A DNA stretch of 64,000 nt from PALSA-505 sp963762615 (lineage in GTDB: Bacteria > Actinomycetota > Actinomycetes > Streptosporangiales > Streptosporangiaceae). Made by a program: the position numbers and the translations under genes. Shown piece by piece: positions 6,784-14,909 of the stretch. The stretch covers positions 186,001 through 250,000 of the forward strand of contig CAVXLG010000012.1 of NCBI GenBank assembly GCA_963762615.1. Reading direction: 5' to 3'. Each line of letters opens with the position of its first letter. The stretch's first letter is position 1. The notes below the pieces were generated by a model that was not told the origin of the DNA, ran no database searches, and saw only the letters and a program-made list of their open reading frames with translations.

Positions 6784-9302
6784 CCGCGAACCCGTTCTCC
6801 TCGTCGGGAGCGGCGGCAGACGGCTACGGAGACGGAGACTCGGTGCGTACGATTCAGCCTGCGGACGAAGGCGCGCCGCCTGCGGTTCGGCTCGCGGGTA
6901 AAGGCGCGCCGCCTGCGGTTCAGCTCGCGGGCAAACGCGCGCTGCCTACGGTTCGGCTCGCGACGATCCTGGGGTTGCTCGCCACGGCCGCCCTGCTCGG
7001 CGTCGTGTCCGCCACGGCTGGTCTCGGTGTCGCCGGCTGGATCGTCGGGCTGGCCACCGGTTCGGCGGCGACCGCTCTGCTTGTCACTGCCCGCTTGCGC
7101 AGCGACCAGCCGGCGATACACCCGGCGGACTGGGTCACCCTGACCCGGGCGCTGCTGATCGCCGGGGTCGCGGGACTGGTTGCCGACTCGTTCGGCCGCC
7201 CGGTGTCGGTCACGGCGCTGGTCACCCTGTCCACCGTCGCGCTGGTCCTGGACGCGGTGGACGGGCAGGTGGCGCGCCGGACCGGCACCGCCACCCCGCT
7301 GGGCGCCCGCTTCGACGGCGAGGCCGACGCCTTCCTCATCCTGCTGCTCAGCATCGTAGTGTCCCAGGACTACGGCGGCTGGGTGCTGGTCATCGGCGCC
7401 GCCCGCTACGCGCTGCTGCTAGCGGGCTGGCTGATCCCGTGGCTGGCCGCGCCGTTGCCACCCCGGTACTGGGGCAAGGTCGTGGCCGCGGTCCAGGGCA
7501 TCGTGCTCACCGTCGCCGCATCCGGACTGCTCGACCGCCGCACGGGGATGATCGCGGTCGCCGCCGCATTGCTGCTGCTGGCCGAGTCGTTCGGCCGCAA
7601 CGTGATCTGGCTGTACCGCACCGGCGCCGGCCCGCGAACCCGCCGGGCTCTGCGGCTGGCCATCACCGTGCTTGCGGTCGTGCTCGTATGGGGTGTCCTC
7701 GTCGCACCCGACCGTATCTCCCGGCTCACCCCGGCCGCCTTTGCCCGCATCCCGGTGGAAGGGCTGGTCCTGGTTGCCGTCGCGGTGTTGCTGCCGGCCT
7801 GGCCGCGCCGGATCGTGGCCGGGGTCGCTGGAATCCTGTTCAGCCTGCTTATTCTCGTCAAGATCCTCAACATGGCGTTCTACGAGGAGATCGGGCGGCC
7901 GTTCAACCCGGTGTTCGGCTGGCTCGACATCAGCCCGGCTATCGGCGTGGTACGCGACACGATCGGCCCCACCCGCACGAACATCGCGCTCGGCGCGCTC
8001 TGGCTCGGCGTCGTCCTGCTCGTCGGCGCAATCACCGCAGCAACGATTCACATCACCACCGTGGCCGCCCGGCATCGCCGCGACGCGGTCCGCGGACTCG
8101 CCGCCCTCACAGCGGTCTGGGCGCTGTTCGCGGGCCTGTCACTGCAACTCGTCCCGGGATCCCCGGTCGCCTCGACCAGCGCTGCCGGGCTGGTCGTCGC
8201 GCAGGTGCGCGACACCCAGGCAGCGCTCCGCGACCAGCGCCTTTTCGGGAAGGCCCTGCGCCGCCCCGACCCTGAAGCCAGCGTCCCCGCTTCGAACCTG
8301 CTCACCGGATTGCGCGGCAAGGACGTCGTCGTCGCCTTCGTCGAAAGCTACGGGCAGGCCGCCGTTCAGGGCACGAGTTTCTCCCCCGGCGTCAACGCCC
8401 TCCTGCGCCGGGATACCGCCTCACTGGCCAGCGCCGGCTGGGCCACGCGAAGCGCCTGGATCACCTCCCCCGGCTTCGGCGGGGTCAGCCAGCTCGCCCA
8501 CTCCACCTTCCAGTCGGGGCTGTGGGTCAACACCGAACTGCGGTATGCCGATCTGGTCGCCAGCCGCCGGTTCACCCTCACCGACGCCTTCAATAAGGCC
8601 GGCTGGCGCACCGTGAGCGACAGCCCCGAGGACGACCCCGTCTGGCCGCCCGGCACGTCCTTCTACCACTTCGACAAGCTTTACAACCGATTCAACGTCG
8701 GCTACCACGGCCCGTCCTTCAGCTACGCCTCGATGCCCGACCAGTACACCCTGGCCGAGCTCCAGAGGAATGAACTCGGCCCAGGCCACAAGCCCGTGAT
8801 GGCCGAGATCGACCTGGTCTCCTCGCACTATCCCTGGTCCCCGTTGCCGACCATGGTGCCCTGGAACAAGGTCGGTAACGGGTCAATATTCGACTCCATG
8901 CCTGCGCGGAGCGAATCCCCGCTTACGGTCTGGCGCAACGCCAACACCGTGCGCCAGTTCTTCGGCCGGTCGATCCAATACTCGGTGCAGGCCCTCACCT
9001 CATGGGTCACCGAGCTCAACGACCCAAACCTCGTACTCATCATGCTCGGCGACGAGCAGCCCGGTGGCCCTATCAGCCAGCCCGGGGCCAGCCACAAGGT
9101 GGTGGCCTCGATCATCGCCCACGACCCTTCGGTGTTCCGGCAGATTGCTCCCTGGCACTGGCAGGACGGGCTGCTGCCGGGCCAGTCCGCTCCGGTCGAG
9201 CCAATGGACGCCTTCCGCAACCAGTTCCTCGGCGCCTTCAGCACCGTCTCGTCCCAAACGGCGTCGGCCTATCGACCCGCAGCGTCCGAACCACCGCGGT
9301 GA
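6780..9302 (+). CDS. CDP-alcohol phosphatidyltransferase fused to LtaS-like sulfatase-fold domain
   Basis: An 840-aa membrane protein. Residues about 60-320 carry the CDP-alcohol phosphatidyltransferase motif in full: D158-x2-DG-x2-AR-x8-G-x3-D179-x3-D183, within a multi-helix segment. More hydrophobic helices follow (about 290-460). The C-terminal half (about 510-800) resembles the extracytoplasmic sulfatase/phosphoglycerol-transferase fold, with DVVVAFVESYG near 518 and LIMLGDEQPG near 755. Known chemistry: the first domain transfers a phospho-alcohol from CDP-alcohol; LtaS-type domains move phosphoglycerol-like groups. Together they imply assembly of an anionic lipid or teichoic-like headgroup at the membrane. 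An 11-residue tandem repeat precedes the first helix. GTG start overlaps the 57-aa gene. Confidence 0.82.
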   Translation: MTANPFSSSGAAADGYGDGDSVRTIQPADEGAPPAVRLAGKGAPPAVQLAGKRALPTVRLATILGLLATAALLGVVSATAGLGVAGWIVGLATGSAATALLVTARLRSDQPAIHPADWVTLTRALLIAGVAGLVADSFGRPVSVTALVTLSTVALVLDAVDGQVARRTGTATPLGARFDGEADAFLILLLSIVVSQDYGGWVLVIGAARYALLLAGWLIPWLAAPLPPRYWGKVVAAVQGIVLTVAASGLLDRRTGMIAVAAALLLLAESFGRNVIWLYRTGAGPRTRRALRLAITVLAVVLVWGVLVAPDRISRLTPAAFARIPVEGLVLVAVAVLLPAWPRRIVAGVAGILFSLLILVKILNMAFYEEIGRPFNPVFGWLDISPAIGVVRDTIGPTRTNIALGALWLGVVLLVGAITAATIHITTVAARHRRDAVRGLAALTAVWALFAGLSLQLVPGSPVASTSAAGLVVAQVRDTQAALRDQRLFGKALRRPDPEASVPASNLLTGLRGKDVVVAFVESYGQAAVQGTSFSPGVNALLRRDTASLASAGWATRSAWITSPGFGGVSQLAHSTFQSGLWVNTELRYADLVASRRFTLTDAFNKAGWRTVSDSPEDDPVWPPGTSFYHFDKLYNRFNVGYHGPSFSYASMPDQYTLAELQRNELGPGHKPVMAEIDLVSSHYPWSPLPTMVPWNKVGNGSIFDSMPARSESPLTVWRNANTVRQFFGRSIQYSVQALTSWVTELNDPNLVLIMLGDEQPGGPISQPGASHKVVASIIAHDPSVFRQIAPWHWQDGLLPGQSAPVEPMDAFRNQFLGAFSTVSSQTASAYRPAASEPPR
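6870..6968 (+). repeat. Three tandem 33-bp units inside the transferase gene
   Basis: Units at 6870-6902, 6903-6935 and 6936-6968 encode GAPPAVRLAGK, GAPPAVQLAGK and RALPTVRLATI. The first two are nearly identical and the third is diverged. The repeat extends the cytoplasmic N-terminus in frame. Confidence 0.8.
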
Positions 9303-9503
9303 GCGGCGCCTCCGGGCGGTGACATCTTCTGCCGTGGTGCCGGCGCCACCTTCCGGCACCGGCGCCCGGCTGTGCTCGGTACGCCGTCCCTGACCGCGAC
9401 TCGCAGTACGATAGGTTCCTGTTGCGAGCCAGGTCAGGCGATCCGGGACGGAGCAGATGCCGGTGAACCAGTCGCAGCCGCCGCGCATATCCCGCCACAG
9501 GAG

Positions 9504-9791
9504 TGGCGGCGCAGATGGCAACGGAGCCCCGAGATCGTAACTGGCCGCCTCCCTGAGCAGCCAGCCGACGACGCCAGCGAGCGGGTCGTGAACCGCCATC
9601 TGGTGGCCGCCGCGCTAGCCCGGCTGGCGCAGGAGCATCGGGACGTCCTGCGGGAGTGCTACTTTCGCGGCAGCTCGGTTACGCAGGCCGCGTATGCCCT
9701 GGGGATCGCACCCGGCGCGGTGAAGTCCCGCACCTACTATGCGCTGCGTGCGCTGCGGCTGGCCATCGAAGAACTACGAGATGTCGGATGA
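9504..9791 (+). pseudogene. ECF sigma factor relic (region 4 only)
   Basis: The frame ending at 9791 encodes a sigma-70 region 4: a segment from about 9558 (PADDASERVV) through LAQEHRDVLRECYFRGSSVT, the helix-turn-helix QAAYALGIAPGAVKSR and TYYALRALRLAIEEL. Region 2 (promoter -10 recognition) is missing upstream, so it cannot act as an ordinary ECF sigma factor. The stop overlaps an anti-sigma-like start (ATGA at 9788-9791), the usual arrangement for sigma/anti-sigma pairs. Confidence 0.65.
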
Positions 9792-9860
9792 CGGCCGACC
9801 CGTATGCGCGCCTTGACGCCGTCTACCCGCTCGGAGCGCTCGATGCTGATGAGCACCTCG
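9788..9860 (+). pseudogene. Anti-sigma factor N-terminal relic
   Basis: ATG 9788 begins MTADPYARLDAVYPLGALDADEHLGA, matching the typical zinc-finger anti-sigma start (D-x-A-x-Y-x-LGALDxxE). After about 24 codons the frame loses resemblance and runs into the 3' end of the convergent phosphatase gene. No HxxxCxxC zinc motif remains, so it is a broken stub of the partner of the sigma relic. Confidence 0.55.
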
Positions 9861-9876
9861 GCGCCGACGGTGCGAC

Positions 9877-10524
9877 CTACGACCTGGGCAGGTGGCTGGT
9901 GTCGTTGACGCAATGGACGGCGGCAAATCCGCGGCCGTGCCACTGGATCTCGTTAATGCAGGCGGAGCCGAGATACAGCCGGTAAAGGGTGCCCAGCGGG
10001 ACACTGAGAGCCCGGCACAGCAGGATCTTTATCGGGGTAATGTGACATACCACCAGGACGGTCTGGCCGCCGTGGTCCCGCAGCAGCCGGTCACACGCCC
10101 GGTTTACCCGGTGCGCGGTGTCGGCGAAGCTCTCCCCGCCCGGCGGCGCCTGTTCGGGGTCGCGTCGCCAGGCCGCCGCGGCTGCAGGCCATCGCTGCTG
10201 GATTTCTGCCAGGGTGAAGCCATCCCAGTCACCGAAGTCGGTTTCACGGAGATCGTCATCGACGACTGCGGTCAGGCCAAGTCGGCCGGCCGCGATGGCG
10301 GCGGTGGCGACAGCGCGCTGCAATGGCGAACTGACCACGGCATCGATCGGGGCACCCGCGGCCAGGCGGCAGGCGGCGGCCTGAGCCTGCCGGGTTCCGA
10401 TGGCGCTAAGCGGAAGGTCGCGTAGCCCGCTGAAGCGGTGTTCCGGTGACAACTGGGTATCGCCGTGCCGCAGCAGGATAGTGGTGGTGGGATCGGCTGT
10501 GGGGTTATCCCAGCCCAGTGTCAT
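9877..10524 (-). CDS. Histidine phosphatase family protein
   Basis: 215-aa phosphatase of the histidine (phosphoglycerate-mutase-like) superfamily. The catalytic motif is LLRHGDT near residue 19, followed by SSPLQRAVATA, the acid-base E in LRETDFGDWDG and a second catalytic His in VLVVCHITPIK. These match the CobC/phosphatase branch. It is the last gene of a four-gene overlapping operon with MDR dehydrogenase, the PTPS homologue and a 70-aa protein; its ATG overlaps the preceding stop (ATGA). In context it may dephosphorylate a ribosylamino-pyrimidine or pterin phosphate, which is inference. Confidence 0.85.
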   Translation of the reverse strand: MTLGWDNPTADPTTTILLRHGDTQLSPEHRFSGLRDLPLSAIGTRQAQAAACRLAAGAPIDAVVSSPLQRAVATAAIAAGRLGLTAVVDDDLRETDFGDWDGFTLAEIQQRWPAAAAAWRRDPEQAPPGGESFADTAHRVNRACDRLLRDHGGQTVLVVCHITPIKILLCRALSVPLGTLYRLYLGSACINEIQWHGRGFAAVHCVNDTSHLPRS

Positions 10525-10733
10525 ATGGCTGTCCCGCGAGGATGAAGAAAACGTTGTGTCGGCTGTTCGGCTGCCAGCAAGACGAACATGTCAGCAGAAC
10601 GGTTCAGCCGCCAGCCCTGCCTCGTCACCGTACCCGTGCCGTACCTGCTGGCCGGGATGGTCACCGTTGTGGTACCGGTACCCGCCATCGGGATGGCCAC
10701 GTCGCCCAGGGCAATGAGGCAGAGCGTCAGCAT
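10521..10733 (-). CDS. 70-aa protein inside the dehydrogenase/PTPS/phosphatase operon
   Basis: A 70-aa frame, MLTLCLIALGDVAIPMAGTG onward, whose ATG overlaps the PTPS stop by seven bases and whose TGA overlaps the phosphatase ATG. That tight fit on both sides is the main evidence that it is translated. It starts with a hydrophobic stretch of about 17 residues, then a Thr/Gly-rich segment and a polar tail. No family recognised. It might be a small membrane-anchored partner, or the remnant of a longer gene. Confidence 0.55.
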   Translation of the reverse strand: MLTLCLIALGDVAIPMAGTGTTTVTIPASRYGTGTVTRQGWRLNRSADMFVLLAAEQPTQRFLHPRGTAI

Positions 10734-11104
10734 CGTGCGTGGTATCCGCCAAACGCGACGGGAGTCTCCCACACCCGCACTGCCAGTGCCTCGCCGCCTG
10801 CGGAGGCGACGGCAGGCGAGAGGCTGTCATGCACCCAGCGGGCGAACACCTCGACCGTGACCGCCGCTGTCTCCGCTGGGCGTATCTCCTCCAGGTTCCG
10901 GCCTTCGACCCGGCCGGTCAGCTCGGTCAGCGCCGCTTCCAGTACATCCAGATCACAAACCATGCCCCGGTCGTCGAGCTGCTCGCGATCCACCACGATC
11001 TCAATCCGGTAGTCATGATCATGCAGTTGCCCCTCTGGCCCGGGCAGTCCTGGCATGATGTGGAAAGCGCGAACGCTTCGGCTCAACCCGACTTCACAGG
11101 TCAC
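10727..11104 (-). CDS. 6-pyruvoyltetrahydropterin synthase / QueD homologue
   Basis: A 125-aa T-fold protein. Zn ligands H15, H28 and H30 (FHIMPG and LHDHDY) and the C-terminal VRVWETP segment match the PTPS/QueD family, which acts on dihydroneopterin triphosphate. The position of the catalytic Cys, four residues before the second Zn histidine, is E24 here, so the normal PTPS or QueD reaction is unlikely. From memory, the S. coelicolor homologue SCO6650, also in a cluster with a GTP cyclohydrolase II, is likewise non-canonical. The GTG at 11104 has AGGAG 8 nt upstream and overlaps the dehydrogenase stop. Confidence 0.82.
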   Translation of the reverse strand: MTCEVGLSRSVRAFHIMPGLPGPEGQLHDHDYRIEIVVDREQLDDRGMVCDLDVLEAALTELTGRVEGRNLEEIRPAETAAVTVEVFARWVHDSLSPAVASAGGEALAVRVWETPVAFGGYHARC

Positions 11105-12065
11105 CGGCAGCACTCCTGTCGTAGTCAAGAACGGCATGCATCAACCCGGGTATCCCCTGGTCCACGGCTCGGAACGCCTCGGCTGCGTGGCCGAAGGCGA
11201 AGACGTGCGTGCACAGCTGTGCCAACGGCAGCTCGGCCAGCAACTCAACGGCCTCCCGGCGGCGCCGAGACCGGGTCCAGGTTCCGGACAGCCGGGTCGG
11301 CACCGTGGAAACTTGAGTGCTACGGATGATCAGACGCCGCCGGTGGAAGGCGCCGCCGAGCGGCAGCACCACTGGTTTGGTGCCGAACCACGACGCGATC
11401 AGCAGGGTTCCCTCGTGGGCCAGCATGTTCAGCGCCATCGCTGGCGCATCCGGGTTACCGCTAGCGTCAATGACCAGCGGAACCTGCTCTTTCACCAGTT
11501 CCTCCGGTGCTGCGGCGGTGACGCCGAGGCTGCTGGCCATCGCGCGACGCCACGCCTGCGGCTCGGCAACCAGCGGCCGCCACCCGGAGCGCTGCAACAG
11601 CAGGCCGGTCAGCAGCCCGAGCACCCCGGCGCCGAGCACGATGACCCGGTCGCGATATCCGGTCCCGGCATCGAGCGTCACCTGCAACGCCGTCTCGACC
11701 AGCGGGAACAAGGTTGCGGACGCGGGATCGATGGCAGGCAGCGGAATCAGTTCACCAGCCCGTGCCGCGAACACGTCCTGGTGCGGATGGAAGGCGAAAA
11801 CCACCTGGCCGGACTCTGCTATTTCGCCGACGCACGCGTACCCGTAGGCGAAGGGATAGGAGAAGGTACCGCCAAGCGCGTCGATCGTGTCGTCCAGCGC
11901 CAACTCGGCGGGGACCTCGCCGCGGTACACCAGCCGTTCGGTGCCACCGCTGATGCCAGAGCACAAGGTGCGGACGAGGACCTCGCCGGCCGCAGCCCGC
12001 GGTGCGGGCACTTCCCTGATATCCACGCAGCGCGGAGCGGTATGAAATAGCGCGCGGGCGGGCAC
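11094..12065 (-). CDS. Zinc-type MDR dehydrogenase
   Basis: A 323-aa medium-chain dehydrogenase/reductase, slightly short for the family. It has an N-terminal GroES-like part (VLVRTLCSGISGGTERLVY) and a Rossmann NAD(P)-binding motif VIVLGAGVLGLLTGLLL near residue 145. The usual GHE zinc motif is replaced around FAYGYACVGEI, so the catalytic zinc site is altered. C-terminal ASWFGTKPVVLPLGG and VDQGIPGLMHAVLDYD are typical. It is the first gene of the operon with the PTPS homologue. In the cluster context it may oxidise or reduce a side chain of a pterin-like intermediate. Confidence 0.82.
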   Translation of the reverse strand: MPARALFHTAPRCVDIREVPAPRAAAGEVLVRTLCSGISGGTERLVYRGEVPAELALDDTIDALGGTFSYPFAYGYACVGEIAESGQVVFAFHPHQDVFAARAGELIPLPAIDPASATLFPLVETALQVTLDAGTGYRDRVIVLGAGVLGLLTGLLLQRSGWRPLVAEPQAWRRAMASSLGVTAAAPEELVKEQVPLVIDASGNPDAPAMALNMLAHEGTLLIASWFGTKPVVLPLGGAFHRRRLIIRSTQVSTVPTRLSGTWTRSRRRREAVELLAELPLAQLCTHVFAFGHAAEAFRAVDQGIPGLMHAVLDYDRSAAGDL

Positions 12066-12154
12066 TCAGCTAATTTACCCGCGATCGATCTATCCAAGAC
12101 GGTTGATCTGGCCACCTGGACGGCAACGGGCTCCTCGCGTCCGCGTCGGGCCTT

Positions 12155-13146
12155 AGGCGCGTTATGTGGGTTGATCACGGCGTGTCGTCTTGATCATGAA
12201 GTTGCCTCTGCGGCAGACAAGCGGTTGTCCAAGACCGTGCGACCGCAGAGGCGACTCCCATGCTGCCGACCGAGGATTTGTTTGTCTACGTCTACGTGCT
12301 GATCGACGACCTGATCACTGCCCGGGCCATCGTCATCCCGCCGCGGCCAGGGCCGGCCCTGGCTGCAGCGACGCCGAGATGCTGACCATCGCGGTGGTCC
12401 GTCATCTGCTGGGCCGGCGCAGCGAGGCCGGGTTCCTGGACGAGGTGGCCCGCGACTGGGCGCACCTGTTCCCGGTCCTGCCGCACCAGTCCGAGGCGAA
12501 CCGGCGGATCCGCTGGCTGTGGGGCGCCTTCGAGCAGTTCCGCAGGGCGCTGGCGGGCCGGCTGCCCGAGGATGACTGCCAGCAGGTTGACACCAGCGCG
12601 CTGCCGGTCAAGCACACCTCCCGGGTCCGCGGCCCCGATGGCTGGGCGGGCCCGAACGGCCTGGTGGCCCGGTTCGGCCGCGACGCCGCGCACGCCGAGT
12701 GGTTCTACGGGTTCCGGCTGGCGATCAAGACCGACCTGGGCAGCCGCATCACCCGGGCCTGGAGCATCGTGCCCGCCGCCGTGAACGAGCGCGAGGTGGC
12801 CGAAGACCTGCTCCAGACCGGACCGCCGCCCCGCGACCTGCTGGCAGACAAGGGGTTCAACGGCAAGGCGTTCGCCGCCTCTCAGGCCGCCCGGGGCACC
12901 GCCGTGCTCATCCCGCCCGCCAAGGGCCAGCGCACCAGCATGCCCACGATCCTGCAGAAGATCGTCGCCGAGTGGCGCAACCGGGTCGAGACCACCTTCA
13001 AGGAGATCACTGACCAGATGGAGCTGGCACGCCACGGCGCGCATACCTTCTGGGGCCTGCTCACCCGGACCGCAGCCACCATCGCGGCTCACACTCTGAT
13101 GATCACGTGCCTCGCCGAGGCGTAGATCAACCCACATAACGCGCCT
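12155..13146 (+). mobile_element. IS982-family insertion sequence
   Basis: Perfect 22-bp terminal inverted repeats lie at 12155-12176 and 13125-13146 (outer part AGGCGCGTTATGTGGG). CCTTAG occurs at 12151-12156 and 13144-13149, a likely target duplication that slightly overlaps the repeat ends. The total of about 1 kb with a single transposase gene fits IS982. The element lies between the divergent dehydrogenase operon and a methyltransferase. Confidence 0.88.
12260..13125 (+). pseudogene. IS982-family transposase, frameshifted
   Basis: The start ATG 12260 reads MLPTEDLFVYVYVLIDDLIT, but that frame stops shortly after 12360. The body, from CSDAEMLTIAVVRHLLGRRS to the C-terminus, is in another frame and ends at 13125. 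Conserved catalytic-region blocks are present: QQVDTSALPVKH, DAAHAEWFYGFRLAIKTDLG, LLADKGFNGKAFA and WRNRVETTFKEITDQMELAR. A single missing C in the run GGCCGGCCCTGGCTGC near 12352-12364 would explain the shift. Either the copy is dead or this is an assembly indel. Confidence 0.8.
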
Positions 13147-13175
13147 TAGGTGGCAGGACGCTTGCTCAGCTACGG

Positions 13176-13886
13176 TCACTGATGGCCGCTCCCCCCGCGG
13201 TCATGCACCGAAGGTTCGCGGCCGCGGGACCCGGCAGCGAGGAATGCGGTTCCGAAGAACAACTCGGTCCAGGAGAGATCGGCCAGTTCTTCCTGCATGG
13301 CTGCGCGAATCGCCTCCCACGGACGGCGCATGATCCACTGATCTATGGAGGCGAAAGGCCGCACAATTGTGGTTCCGAGCTGCGCTAGCCACCTAGGCGT
13401 GTTGCCGGGAACCTTGAGATCCAGCACAACCCAGCGTCCGCCTCCGGAGAGGGCCGCGGCGCCGTGGACGATGACCTCTGCGCACTCGGGCACCTGCGAC
13501 AGGGCGTACGTGGACAGGATCGCGTCGACCCCGGCTGGGAAGTCGAAGTCGGCCGCGTCGGATTGCACGAGGCTGATATTGCTCCAGCCGTTCGTCTTCA
13601 CCCGATCCCGGGCACGGGCGAGCATCGCGTCGGTCAGATCGACGCCGACGATCCTGCCGCCGGGACCGATCGCCTCCTCGATCAGCGGGAAGTTCAGACC
13701 TGTGCCGCACGCGATGTCGATCACGCTGTCACCCGCGCGAAGGCCGAGCGCTTGTACGGCCCGGAGGCGTTGTGCCCGATGGGGGTAGCCGGGCACGGGG
13801 TAGAGCCAGGAGGTGATGTCGTAGTGCTTCGCCTTCTTGCGGTATGTCTCGATCAGGTGCTCTCGGGTACGGTCGTTCTGGCTCAC
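13176..13886 (-). CDS. Class I SAM-dependent methyltransferase (UbiE-like)
   Basis: 236-aa methyltransferase. It begins with a helix resembling UbiE/Coq5 relatives (RKKAKHYDITSWLY), followed by the SAM loop VIDIACGTGLNFPLIEEAIG near residue 54 and the acidic strand IVGVDLTDAMLARAR. The last 25 residues are polar and probably disordered. Substrate unknown. A putative two-gene unit with the downstream-oriented SRPBCC gene (same strand, 52-bp gap). Confidence 0.8.
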   Translation of the reverse strand: MSQNDRTREHLIETYRKKAKHYDITSWLYPVPGYPHRAQRLRAVQALGLRAGDSVIDIACGTGLNFPLIEEAIGPGGRIVGVDLTDAMLARARDRVKTNGWSNISLVQSDAADFDFPAGVDAILSTYALSQVPECAEVIVHGAAALSGGGRWVVLDLKVPGNTPRWLAQLGTTIVRPFASIDQWIMRRPWEAIRAAMQEELADLSWTELFFGTAFLAAGSRGREPSVHDRGGSGHQ

Positions 13887-13938
13887 GGTGTGCTCCTCGA
13901 TCCCGGTAGCGTCGCGGTGGAACCGCGCGCCACCCCAT

Positions 13939-14403
13939 CTAGGACTCCGCGCCTCCCGGCGTAGCGGACTCGACCGCAGCCTTGATCGCCGCCATCTCGC
14001 GATCGCTTACCCGCTGAATGCTGCCTTTGAGAGTGCGGCCGGGGATCGCGCGCATGATGCCCGCGAGGTCGACCTCAACCCACATCATGGCGTCGGTCTG
14101 CCTATCGTCCACCGGCTCGAGTTCCATTGCCCAGCGCGCCGCGGACGTACCCATTCGCCCGGCGAACGCCACGTAACGGGGCGCCTCGACGGCGGTCACC
14201 TCTTCGCTCCGGCTGTGAGTCCACCCCAGGTCCTTCGCCCGCTGCTCCACCCGCGAGCCGGGCTGAACCGGGCCTCCTCCGCGAACCCGGCATTCGAGAA
14301 CCGTTGGCGCCCACTCCGGCCAGCGTCCGACGTCACAGACATACGCCCACACCTCACCGACGCTGCTGGCGATTCTTATGCGGCTCTCGGTTCTGATTGT
14401 CAT
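13939..14403 (-). CDS. SRPBCC (START-like) family protein
   Basis: 154-aa protein of the polyketide-cyclase/dehydrase-like SRPBCC fold, a small-molecule-binding cup. Signs: an opening strand RTESRIRIASSVGEVWAYV, the conserved DVGRWPEWAPTV turn, and the C-terminal long helix beginning near GSIQRVSDREMAAIK. ATG 14403 was chosen because the domain starts immediately; the longer open frame upstream adds unrelated sequence. No clear Shine-Dalgarno box. Role unknown. Confidence 0.75.
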   Translation of the reverse strand: MTIRTESRIRIASSVGEVWAYVCDVGRWPEWAPTVLECRVRGGGPVQPGSRVEQRAKDLGWTHSRSEEVTAVEAPRYVAFAGRMGTSAARWAMELEPVDDRQTDAMMWVEVDLAGIMRAIPGRTLKGSIQRVSDREMAAIKAAVESATPGGAES

Positions 14404-14909
14404 CGCGCGGACTTTGTGTTGATCACTTTCCGGGTGCGTAAGATCTCCCGCGACGCTACATCCTGACTGAGACGCCCGCAAGTTCGCTCCGACGGCGGGA
14501 GGATCAGGCAAATCTCGCCGCCCAAGCTCCGCACGCAGCAGTCAGCGTGAGCCACACCTGCGAGGCCACGTTCGGCGTCCGGGCGAGGCGGTAAGGGTCG
14601 AGGAGGCGCACGCGAGTCGAGAAAAGGGGAGTCGCGACTGACGCGCGCGGACTACCGGCTGTTCAGGTACTGGACGAGAACTCCGCCCACCCTCAAATCC
14701 GCTGACCTCTCGCAGGAGTGCAGAATGTCGGTCCGGTACGGCACAGGACACCACGCCGGGTAGCGTCTCGGACGCGCCTGACGGCGGGTCCACGCGCGGT
14801 GACGGCGACCAGCGCTAATTGCCAAGTGTTGCCAGGTTCTTGGCCGGTACTACCGTCCGGGTTTGTGATCCAGCGGAGAGTACGCCAGGCGGACGCTGCC
14901 CGGATGAGG
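14404..14909. other. 506-bp intergenic region, no gene recognised
   Basis: Several short frames exist but none shows family motifs, a good ribosome-binding site or a consistent codon pattern. The region presumably contains the promoter for the SRPBCC/methyltransferase unit and the 3' end of the ABC exporter gene. Confidence 0.5.

Noticed and set aside
14542..14793. 83-codon minus-strand frame in the gap after the SRPBCC gene
   Set aside because: Serine/arginine-rich, no motif and no ribosome-binding site.
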